Source: an uncultured Desulfobacterales bacterium (GTDB lineage: Bacteria; Desulfobacterota; Desulfobacteria; Desulfobacterales; JAFDCJ01). Taken from it: a stretch of DNA of 11,530 bases. Of the stretch, positions 1 through 6,520 are shown piece by piece. The notes under the pieces are model-generated. The model was not told the DNA's origin and ran no database searches. It worked only from the letters and a program-made list of their open reading frames with translations. The position numbers and the translations under genes are program-made. Numbering within the stretch: the stretch's first letter is position 1; each line of letters starts with the position of its first letter. The stretch is from assembly GCA_945787595.1 (NCBI GenBank), contig CALZJV010000278.1:1-11530 (forward strand), in the 5' to 3' direction.

Positions 1-1365
1 CCGGTTACCTTTTTTATGGATCCGGTTCCGGCTTTGGCGGCCATCGTTACCATGGAGGCCATGGCGATTTTTGCCGGTGATATTCCCGGGGCGCTGGTTC
101 GGATCCCCGGCACACCGTCCTCAGCCGCCTATGTGGATGAATCCTATGCCCTGACCCAGAAGGGCAGGGCCGGTTTCGTGCTGGGTGTCGATGTTACAGT
201 GGCAGCCATCGGCGGGTTGATCGGCGCCATTATCCTGATTATGTTGGCTCCTGTGCTGGCCGAGGTGGCTATGCAGTTCACCTCCTTCGAATATTTCTGG
301 CTGGCCTGCATCGGGCTGAGCTGTTCCGTGCTGGTGACCAAAGGATCCCTGCTCAAAGGGCTTATTTCGCTGTTGATCGGGCTTGGCATGACCCAGGTCG
401 GGGTAGACATCACCCTCGGATATCCCCGATTTACTTTTGGTGTTACAGACTTTCTGAACGGTTTTACTTTCATTCCGGCCATGATCGGCATGTTTGGCGT
501 TTCTGAGGTCATGCGCAATGTGTCTTCAGAGGATTGTGCATACGATGCCAGGGGTGTTCAAACCAGCAAAATATTTTCGGGGATATTTAAAACTTTAAGA
601 CGTTACAAGCTCAACATTGCCAGGTCCGGCCTGATCGGGACTTTTGTGGGAATATTGCCAGGTGCGGGTGCCGATATCGGGGCCTGGATTGCCTATGCGG
701 TCAGTAAAAAATTCTCGAAAGAGCCTGAAAAATACGGCACAGGACACATAGAAGGAATCGTTGACGCGGGTACGGCCAACAATGCCGGATTGGGCGGGGC
801 ATGGGTCCCGGCACTGGTCTTCGGCATACCGGGTGATTCCATTACCGCTATTGTCATCGGGGTGCTGTTTATGAAGGGCCTGCGACCCGGGCCGATGATT
901 TTTCAGCAAACTCCTGAAATTTTGTATGCCGTATATGTTACCTTCATTCTCGCCAATCTGCTTTTGATCCCCTTTGGCGTCATGGCCATTAAAGCCGGCA
1001 GCCAGATGCTGCGGGTGCCCCGTAATATGCTCATGCCCGCCATTCTGATGTTTTGCATTGTCGGTTCCTTCGCCATCAACAATACGGTTTTCGATGTCGG
1101 CGTGATGCTTGTCTGCGGAATCATGGCGTACTTCATGGAGGCCAATGATATACCGGTTGCGCCGGCTATTTTGGGGATCGTTTTGGGCCGACTGCTGGAA
1201 GACAGCTTTATGGTCTCCATGATCAAGAGCGATTGGGATTTGATGGTATTCTTTCAGCGCCCGGTGAGCGCCGTTCTCGGAGTGATAACCGTAATTTTGT
1301 GGAGCGGTCCCTTTATTGCGGCTTTTCGGAAATGGCGGCGAGGCACCAAAGATTCTGAAACTTAA
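1..1365 (+). CDS. tctA: TctA-family tripartite tricarboxylate transporter large permease subunit, 5' end cut off by the window
   Basis: This is the large integral membrane subunit of a TTT-type secondary transporter, which works with a small membrane subunit (TctB) and a periplasmic solute-binding protein (TctC) to import carboxylates. The reading frame is open from base 1. The residues before the first ATG at 16 (PVTFF) continue the family's conserved 'LPxTFxLDPxxAL' stretch, so the true start lies upstream. About 454 residues are visible, against roughly 500 in the family. Recognisable TctA motifs are 'RIPGTPSSAA', 'LPGAGADIGAWIAYAV', 'GTANNAGLGGAWVPALVFGIPGDSITA' (in part) and 'GLRPGPMIF'. 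About nine or ten hydrophobic segments alternate with short loops, and the tail is basic. The substrate cannot be read from the permease. Nearby sugar-acid genes make a sugar acid or other carboxylate plausible, but they lie 5 kb away on the other strand. TctB and TctC are not in the window. The gene ends inside a 21-bp duplication. Confidence 0.93.
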   Translation, partial: PVTFFMDPVPALAAIVTMEAMAIFAGDIPGALVRIPGTPSSAAYVDESYALTQKGRAGFVLGVDVTVAAIGGLIGAIILIMLAPVLAEVAMQFTSFEYFWLACIGLSCSVLVTKGSLLKGLISLLIGLGMTQVGVDITLGYPRFTFGVTDFLNGFTFIPAMIGMFGVSEVMRNVSSEDCAYDARGVQTSKIFSGIFKTLRRYKLNIARSGLIGTFVGILPGAGADIGAWIAYAVSKKFSKEPEKYGTGHIEGIVDAGTANNAGLGGAWVPALVFGIPGDSITAIVIGVLFMKGLRPGPMIFQQTPEILYAVYVTFILANLLLIPFGVMAIKAGSQMLRVPRNMLMPAILMFCIVGSFAINNTVFDVGVMLVCGIMAYFMEANDIPVAPAILGIVLGRLLEDSFMVSMIKSDWDLMVFFQRPVSAVLGVITVILWSGPFIAAFRKWRRGTKDSET

Positions 1366-1386
1366 ACCAAAGATTCTGAAACTTAA
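1345..1386. repeat. Perfect 21-bp tandem duplication across the tctA stop codon
   Basis: Bases 1345-1365 are repeated exactly at 1366-1386, and a third copy starts for 6 bases (1387-1392). Each unit encodes the last six residues of the permease (TKDSET) plus the TAA stop, so the protein ends at the first copy and the second copy is untranslated. This looks like a recent slipped-strand duplication. Confidence 0.9.
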
Positions 1387-1434
1387 ACCAAATTGAATAG
1401 CTCAGCAAAAATTGTAATATAATTTAAATATATT

Positions 1435-1578
1435 GTAATTCCATCAATTTCCAAGTCATCGCCTAAATATTCAGCCTGGATGATGGCACCGACATCCGCA
1501 TTCTCACAGTTAGCGCCAAACGCCCAGACAGTTTTTCATATTCCGGGCCTTCTGTGAAGCTGCCCTTAGATTTGCCAT
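1435..1578 (-). pseudogene. Remnant of a second aldehyde:ferredoxin oxidoreductase gene (internal fragment, frameshifted)
   Basis: This stretch matches 8428-8570, inside the intact AOR gene of this window, in the same orientation. By hand alignment 84 of 95 bases are identical at 1435-1529, and the similarity continues to about 1578. Read on the minus strand it encodes 'GKSKGSFTEGPEYE', and then, after a shift, 'VWAFGANCENADVGAIIQAEYL...IDGIT'. The intact gene has KGSFTEGPEYENVWAFGANCDN and so on. Two extra bases near 1530-1536 break the frame between the halves. Only about 48 codons survive, with no start, no stop and no cofactor-binding cysteines. The differences are scattered substitutions, so this is an old paralogue or a diverged duplicate, not a fresh copy. 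It shows that a second AOR gene once stood, or was brought, downstream of the permease. Confidence 0.85.
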
Positions 1579-1722
1579 ACCCCTTCGGTCGTCTTTCCGC
1601 GCAAAATTTTCTGGAATTAATCTTTCCGAGTCTAAAGCTGACAAATTATTTAAGAAATACATATTTGTGCCGATAATTAATATGATCATCTATATTTCAA
1701 GGCGAAAGGAATTTTAGGAAAA
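1579..1722 (+). other. Gene-free AT-rich leader upstream of the signalling genes
   Basis: Together with the duplication and the AOR remnant this makes up the 357-base gap between the permease and the kinase. No ORF or strong hairpin is visible. From about 1600 the sequence is AT-rich and probably holds the promoter for the plus-strand signalling genes. A possible -10 (TATGAT, 1681-1686) and a CTGACA at 1638-1643 exist, but their spacing is not canonical, so I do not call a promoter. Confidence 0.4.
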
Positions 1723-2553
1723 TTGGAATCACTGAAAAACATGAAGCTGAGTCACCTCATCGGCGAGAAGGTAGGATCATCGACGCTGCTGGAAGAAATA
1801 GCACGGGGCAGTATGGGCGCTGTTTTTGTGGGTTATCAGACCAGTCTTAAACGACAAATCGCGGTAAAGGTATTACCGAAATCCATCATGACAAGCCAGA
1901 CAGCCAGAAGCTTCCAGCAAGAGGCAGAATTAGCAGCGATCCTCTCACATCCAAACATCATTCCCGTCTATGAAGTCGGGGATGCAGGAGATTTCCTTTT
2001 TCTTGCGATGCAATTGGTAAAAGGGAAACCCCTTTCCTATTATATTAAAAGGTCACACAAAAATGTGCTGCCCTCAAAGCGGACTTTGCCGCTAAAGATA
2101 ACCTTAAAAATCATTAGGAATCTCCTCATCGAAGGTTATAAAAGCCGGCCCATCATCGTGGATTTCGGTCTGGCCCAAGTGTCCCAAAAACCCGACGAGA
2201 CTTCGACCATGATCAGTGGGACACCCAAGTACATGGCCCCGGAACAGATACTAAATTCGGAGGTAGACGGCCGGGCGGATATCTATGCCACCGCCACTAT
2301 GCTGTATGAAATGTTGACTCCGGAGCCTTTATTTTCAGATATCAAGTCGATCCAGGACCTTCTTGCAAGGAAGATAAATCAAAAGAACGGACTGTTTGCC
2401 AAAAAGCCTTCTGAGATGAACCCCGGGCTCAATAAAGAAATGGACCGGATCCTTTCCAAAGCGCTTTCCTTCGACCCGGAAACACGATATGCCACCTGCC
2501 GTGAATTCCGCGATCAGTTGGAACGATACACGGAACATTATCTCAGAAATTAA
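1723..2553 (+). CDS. Ser/Thr protein kinase-like protein lacking the catalytic loop (probable pseudokinase)
   Basis: This is a Hanks-type kinase fold of 276 residues, cytoplasmic, with no membrane segment. Visible elements are a glycine-rich loop (ARGSMGAVF, 27-35), the ATP-anchoring lysine (AVKV, K49), the helix-C glutamate (E67), 'HPNIIPVYEVGD' (76-87), DFG (147-149), 'GTPKYMAPEQ' (166-175) and the subdomain IX 'DGRADIYATATMLYEML'. Between R132 and L134, where active kinases have about 20-25 residues ending in HRDxKPxN, the sequence jumps from 'LKIIRN' straight to 'LLIEGYKSRPIIVDFGLA'. The catalytic Asp and Asn are therefore absent, while the frame is intact on both sides. This looks like a precise in-frame deletion. 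The protein may still bind nucleotide but should not phosphorylate. The start is uncertain: TTG at 1723 has GAAAGGA 12 bases upstream, and ATG at 1741 is an alternative. The next gene follows after 11 bp, suggesting one operon. Confidence 0.88.
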   Translation: MESLKNMKLSHLIGEKVGSSTLLEEIARGSMGAVFVGYQTSLKRQIAVKVLPKSIMTSQTARSFQQEAELAAILSHPNIIPVYEVGDAGDFLFLAMQLVKGKPLSYYIKRSHKNVLPSKRTLPLKITLKIIRNLLIEGYKSRPIIVDFGLAQVSQKPDETSTMISGTPKYMAPEQILNSEVDGRADIYATATMLYEMLTPEPLFSDIKSIQDLLARKINQKNGLFAKKPSEMNPGLNKEMDRILSKALSFDPETRYATCREFRDQLERYTEHYLRN

Positions 2554-2564
2554 GGGGAAGAAAA

Positions 2565-5141
2565 ATGATGAAAGAAAGCGAACTCAATAAGCAACATTTC
2601 GCAAATTTCGGACGTACATTCGCGCTCGTCTTTAACAGGAGCTTCATGTACAATGCAAACCATCCTTTCCAAATTGAAGCCATCGATTCGGCTTATCAAA
2701 AGCTGGGTCAGCTGCTGCAGACAACCTCCCCTGTTGTCTTCATATTAAATCGCGAGCAATTTTATGTGGATGAAGAGCCTTTGGACTCGCGCCTGAGCGT
2801 GTCGAGGATTGTGGCCCATTTCAAGAAAACCGGCATCGAATCTGTATCCTTCTATAAGGGGGCAGAGAAAAAGGACCTCCGCCTTTTCCTCGAAATCGCG
2901 ACCTCATTGGACAAATACCCCGATGCGGCGGCCATGGGTAAAGCGATGTTTAAGAAGCGAATCAATCGTATCAAGATCAACCACGTTTTTTACAAGAAGG
3001 TGAGTGCTGAAGATGAGGTCATATCCCGCGATGTCCTGGACAAAGTGACACCCGAAATGACGGGTGAGCATCAGGACAAGATGAAGCAAATGTTCATGAA
3101 TTCGGTCTTCAACAGCGTCCTGCAGGAGGAGTTTATCAAAAACCTAAACCTTCAAAATCTTCTGAAGAACCCCGGCGATCTTTCAAAAGAGATGATTGCC
3201 GTGGATCTAAAATCAGTCAAAGAAAACGAAAACAAAGGACAGCAATACGAAAACGAAGGACAGCAATACGAAAACAAAGGACAGCAACACGAAAACAAAG
3301 GACAGCAACACGAAAACAAAGGACAGCAACACGAAAACAAAGGACAGCAACACGAAAACGAAGGACAGCAATACGAAAACAAAGGACAGCAATACGAAAA
3401 CAAAGGACAGCAATACGGAAACAAAGGACAGCAACACGAAAACAAAGGACCGCAACACGAAAACAAAGGACCGCAACACGAAAACAAAGGACCGCAACAC
3501 GAAAACAAAGGACCGCAATACGGAAACGAAGGACCGCAACACGAAAACAAAGGACAGCAAAACGAAAACAAAGGACAGCAAAACGAAAACAAAGGACAGC
3601 AAAACGAAAACGAAGGACCGCGCCCGGGGCAGTTCCTGCTTCATCAGCTGGAAGTGTTAGAGCAGGATGTGGAAAGAAACCTGTCAGAAGGAAGAAACGT
3701 TGACTTGCCGGAAATAGCAGACGCCCTTTTCGATATGCGACAAAAGCTCACTGAAGGCATTGAAGCCCAAAAGGCGATGGGTGTTGCCTATTCTAATGAA
3801 GAAGAAGTTTTTTCTAAAGCCACTGAAATAACAGACAAAGTTCTTATTCGGTTGATTAAAGAAGAATATAAAGGCGGCGAAATCAGCGTCTCTCGTCTGG
3901 CACAGATTTTATGTAGGTTAATCCCCGAAACCAATGAGTTAAAACGCCTTCTCCCAATGATCAAATTGGCCCTTCTCGAGGAGGGCATGTCCCAGGCCGA
4001 TTTTATGAGCCTGATTCAAGAATTGGGCAATGAACTTCAAAGCGATGGATTGGCTGGTATTTTGGCAGAGAGTGCCGAAGAGATCGGCATTGATGGAGGT
4101 GATCTTATTGAGCAAGTTAAGGAGAACCCGCTCCAATCTGCTGAAATGATTTACTTGGCATCGGAACTCCGAAAAGGGGGCGGCGATGAAAAGGCTCTGA
4201 CGGATCTCCTTGTGAACTATGTGGAGCGAGTCGGCTCTCAATTCTCACAGGATCTCTCAGAGAAAAAAGGAGAAGAGGGCGAAAAGCATATCCAACGGGC
4301 CTTGGTGGAAGTCAAATCCAACTTGTCCCAACACTTGGGCAATATGGATATTAAAGATGATCTCTTAAACCGTTTGGAAGAAAGAGTTAACCAGAGAATG
4401 GATGACGTCTTCGATAAATTGAGATCGGAGTGGATAACATCTCATTCTGGCGCTGCCGAACAGGAATTTCACAAGGAATTGACTGTATTGGAAACTCTGG
4501 AACGAGGGGTCAGCGAAGATGAAGACCTCGGGGAAATTTTAAAGATCATCCGAAAAAAGGTGGAATCCGAGGAAATCGATGAAAACGACTTCGACCAAAT
4601 TTACCCGGAAATGGTGAAACAGGAAAAATTGAGAAAATCCGAAAATGACCAGAAAGGGTTATCGGCAGGGGTCATGCGGGATCAGATGTTGATGACCTTT
4701 GTTGATAAGGAGATTGCGAGAGCAAAGCGCTATGAAACGACTCTTTCTGCTCTTGGCTTCACTCTTGTTAAAGCGAAAGCAAAAACTAAGTCAGAACCAG
4801 GGCAAATCAGAACTCAGGATGTGATCGATGCGCTGTTGAACCAGTTGGTGGAAATATTCAGAACTCCGGATATTATAGGTGAATTGCGTAAAAATCATTT
4901 TATTGTGCTCCTGCCCATGACACACCGGGGACAAGCGAAAGTAGCGCTGGACAGAGCAATGAAAATCTTCCATCTAAAACCCATCGATGTCGATGGGATT
5001 GCATTGGAGATCAAGGTCGCGGGTGTGGTAGCCGATATCGATTTTAAAGACGTTGCCAATGCCTCGTCTTTAGCGGACCACCTCTCGGCTCAGCTCACGG
5101 ACATGGCCACGAGGATTGGTAATCTTCACGCCAATTCGTGA
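2565..5141 (+). CDS. Large signalling or scaffold protein: N-terminal regulatory module, heptapeptide repeats, helical region, degenerate GGDEF domain
   Basis: This is an 858-residue soluble protein. GGGGAAG just after the upstream stop supports the ATG at 2565. Residues 1-145 ('NANHPFQIEAI', 'VDEEPLDSRL', 'GIESVSFYKGAEKKDL') resemble an uncharacterised N-terminal module I know from bacterial HD-type regulatory proteins. Residues 222-353 are 18 complete heptads plus one partial, consensus ENKGQQ followed by Y, H or N. Residues 354-700 are charged and mostly helical. Residues 705-858 have the outline of a diguanylate cyclase domain: 'MTFVDKEIARAKRYETTLSALGF', then 'IGELRKNHFIVLLPMT', then a C-terminal 'IALEIKVAGVVADI'. 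The active-site GGDEF is replaced by RKNHF (775-779), so cyclase activity is not expected. The role is probably structural or sensory, with the kinase-like protein before it and the HD-GYP protein after it. No close named family is recognised. Confidence 0.8.
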   Translation: MMKESELNKQHFANFGRTFALVFNRSFMYNANHPFQIEAIDSAYQKLGQLLQTTSPVVFILNREQFYVDEEPLDSRLSVSRIVAHFKKTGIESVSFYKGAEKKDLRLFLEIATSLDKYPDAAAMGKAMFKKRINRIKINHVFYKKVSAEDEVISRDVLDKVTPEMTGEHQDKMKQMFMNSVFNSVLQEEFIKNLNLQNLLKNPGDLSKEMIAVDLKSVKENENKGQQYENEGQQYENKGQQHENKGQQHENKGQQHENKGQQHENEGQQYENKGQQYENKGQQYGNKGQQHENKGPQHENKGPQHENKGPQHENKGPQYGNEGPQHENKGQQNENKGQQNENKGQQNENEGPRPGQFLLHQLEVLEQDVERNLSEGRNVDLPEIADALFDMRQKLTEGIEAQKAMGVAYSNEEEVFSKATEITDKVLIRLIKEEYKGGEISVSRLAQILCRLIPETNELKRLLPMIKLALLEEGMSQADFMSLIQELGNELQSDGLAGILAESAEEIGIDGGDLIEQVKENPLQSAEMIYLASELRKGGGDEKALTDLLVNYVERVGSQFSQDLSEKKGEEGEKHIQRALVEVKSNLSQHLGNMDIKDDLLNRLEERVNQRMDDVFDKLRSEWITSHSGAAEQEFHKELTVLETLERGVSEDEDLGEILKIIRKKVESEEIDENDFDQIYPEMVKQEKLRKSENDQKGLSAGVMRDQMLMTFVDKEIARAKRYETTLSALGFTLVKAKAKTKSEPGQIRTQDVIDALLNQLVEIFRTPDIIGELRKNHFIVLLPMTHRGQAKVALDRAMKIFHLKPIDVDGIALEIKVAGVVADIDFKDVANASSLADHLSAQLTDMATRIGNLHANS
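3228..3623 (+). repeat. In-frame 21-bp minisatellite encoding ENKGQQ(Y/H/N) heptads
   Basis: There are eighteen full 21-bp units (3228-3605) and a partial nineteenth (to 3623), all in frame. Only four positions in the unit vary: E/G at residue 1, K/E at residue 3, Q/P at residue 5 and Y/H/N at residue 7. Variants occur in blocks: Q-to-P in units 11-15, N in units 16-18. This is the pattern expected from expansion by slipped-strand mispairing or unequal exchange. Copy-number change would lengthen or shorten the linker without shifting the frame. The encoded peptide is polar with no hydrophobic heptad positions, so it should be a disordered spacer and not a coiled coil. Confidence 0.95.
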
Positions 5142-5152
5142 CATGATCCACA

Positions 5153-5166
5153 TATCGTTAACGATA
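5153..5166. promoter_or_regulatory. Perfect 14-bp palindrome, possible operator
   Basis: TATCGTTAACGATA reads the same on both strands. It lies in the 97-bp gap between the GGDEF-like gene and the HD-GYP gene, 72 bp before the latter's start. It could be a binding site for a dimeric regulator that controls the HD-GYP gene separately. It has no loop or T-run, so it is not a terminator. A chance palindrome cannot be ruled out. Confidence 0.3.
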
Positions 5167-5238
5167 AGTTTTTGGCTTCTGCGCCGATAGCAATGAACCG
5201 ATAAACGAAACCGTGCATTAATTTTAGGAATCAGGCTC

Positions 5239-6471
5239 ATGAAATCTTTGCCGATGAACACAAATGATGCCGCAAGCACGACCCAAACTCAACATATCTC
5301 CCAAGTTGATACCGAATTTCTTCCCGAAAAGGACATTCTCACTGATGGTGTTCTGCGGGAAGACTATGAGAAGCTTCGTATCACCTATGAGCTGCAGCGG
5401 GATATCGGCGCTGAAATAGAAATCGATTCAGTGCTAAACCGGATTCTGGACCGCACTTTCGAATTTCTTAAATTCGATCAAGGAATCATTCTACTTGTCA
5501 ACAAAAAGGGGAAACTAAAGGCCCGAGCGTATAGGAATATAACAAAGGGAAAGAAAATTTTTTTATCAACCACTCTTATCAAACATGTAATTAATAAAAA
5601 AGAAGGGGTCATCTCATCTGATATTCTGACCGATCAGCGTTTCAATACAGCAGCCTCGATTATATTTAGCGGAATACGTTCTACCATCGTAGCTCCGATT
5701 CTTCAGGGGAATGAATTCCTGGGCGTCATCGTTATTGAATCATCGAAAAAAGTCGGTGCCTTCACCGAAAAAGATCTACTTCTCATCATGAATATAGCAA
5801 GGCATACGGCGCAGTTCATCAAGAATTCCCTTCTCCATGAAGAATTGCGCATATCCTTCGACAGTGCAATTCGTACATTGTCAGCTACTGTTGACGCGAA
5901 GCATACCCTGACAGCGGGTCATTCTGAGAGAGTTGCGGAATTATCCGTGCGCATCGCAAAGGAACTGGGTTTAAATGGATATAGACTCGAAACCCTGAGG
6001 TATGCTGCGCTCCTTCACGATATCGGGAAAATCGGAATTTCTGATGAAATCCTGTTAAAGAATGGTCCATTCAATGATTCCGAACGCGAGGAAATGAATA
6101 GTCATCCTACAAAGACAAAAGCAATTTTGGAAAAGTTCCATTTCCCCAAAATGTTGAGAAATGTCCCGGCCATTTCAGCCCTTCATCATGAAAGGATTGA
6201 CGGAACGGGTTATCCAAAAGGATTAACCGATTCCGATTTACCATTGGAAGCCAAAATCCTATCAGTTGCCGATGTATTTGATGCTCTGACCTCCCTGCGT
6301 GACTATCCCAAACACGATGAAACAGGAAAATCCCTGGAATGCGATACAATGCCTGTCTCCCAAGCCGTTACTATTCTCGAAAAAGGAACAGGGTCTCAGT
6401 TTGATGCCGCAGTTGTTGCCGCATTTAAAAAATGCCTGACACATCCCGACAAACAAGAGCAAAGTAAATGA
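5239..6471 (+). CDS. GAF domain plus HD-GYP domain cyclic-di-GMP phosphodiesterase
   Basis: This is a 410-residue cytoplasmic protein predicted to hydrolyse cyclic di-GMP. A short polar N-terminus (1-40) leads into a GAF sensor domain (about 50-200, including 'VLNRILDRTFEFLKFDQGIILLVN' in part and 'RSTIVAPILQGNEFLGVIVIES' in part). The HD-GYP domain follows. It has 'TAGHSERVAELSVRIA', the metal-binding HD in 'LLHDIGKIGI' (H260, D261), 'HHERIDGTGYPKGL' with HHE at 316-318 and GYP at 324-326, and 'ILSVADVFDALTS'. All hallmark metal-ligand and GYP residues are present, so activity is expected. There is no receiver domain, so control probably comes through the GAF ligand or partner proteins. ATG 5239 is preceded by AGGA at 9-base spacing. 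The gene follows the kinase-like and GGDEF-like genes on the same strand and ends 49 bp before the convergent aldolase gene. Confidence 0.94.
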   Translation: MKSLPMNTNDAASTTQTQHISQVDTEFLPEKDILTDGVLREDYEKLRITYELQRDIGAEIEIDSVLNRILDRTFEFLKFDQGIILLVNKKGKLKARAYRNITKGKKIFLSTTLIKHVINKKEGVISSDILTDQRFNTAASIIFSGIRSTIVAPILQGNEFLGVIVIESSKKVGAFTEKDLLLIMNIARHTAQFIKNSLLHEELRISFDSAIRTLSATVDAKHTLTAGHSERVAELSVRIAKELGLNGYRLETLRYAALLHDIGKIGISDEILLKNGPFNDSEREEMNSHPTKTKAILEKFHFPKMLRNVPAISALHHERIDGTGYPKGLTDSDLPLEAKILSVADVFDALTSLRDYPKHDETGKSLECDTMPVSQAVTILEKGTGSQFDAAVVAAFKKCLTHPDKQEQSK

Positions 6472-6490
6472 CACCGTAAATATTCGATAG

Positions 6491-6520
6491 ACAATATTCA
6501 ATTATCCCGACTTGCCCGGG
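6491..6520. repeat. Intergenic repeat copy (CAATATTCAATT...CTTGCCCGGGT) between convergent genes
   Basis: The 49-bp gap between the convergent HD-GYP and aldolase genes holds CAATATTCAATT, followed by a CCGACTTGCCCGGGT-like block. The same two-part motif recurs at 11387-11416 (CAATACTCAATT, then CCGGCTTGTCCGGGTT). The CCCG...CGGG part could form only a 4-bp stem, so a terminator function is doubtful. Confidence 0.55.

Noticed and set aside
3228..3605. Heptad period as a coiled coil
   Set aside because: The ENKGQQx unit has no hydrophobic a/d positions and contains Gly and Pro, so a coiled coil is not expected.
3228..3623. CRISPR-like regular repeat
   Set aside because: The units are directly adjacent with no unique spacers and stay in frame inside a coding sequence.
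3152..3644. Two long minus-strand open frames over the heptad array, encoding FSCCxPL-like and LLSFVFV-like repeats
   Set aside because: They exist because a 21-bp repeat without stops stays open in several frames. The plus-strand frame is part of an 858-residue protein with recognisable ends, and neither minus frame has a homologous domain or a ribosome binding site.
2565..5141. Active diguanylate cyclase
   Set aside because: The GGDEF motif is RKNHF and no alternative motif is seen nearby.
6501..6520. Intrinsic terminator between the convergent genes
   Set aside because: Only a 4-bp CCCG/CGGG stem is possible and there is no T-run.
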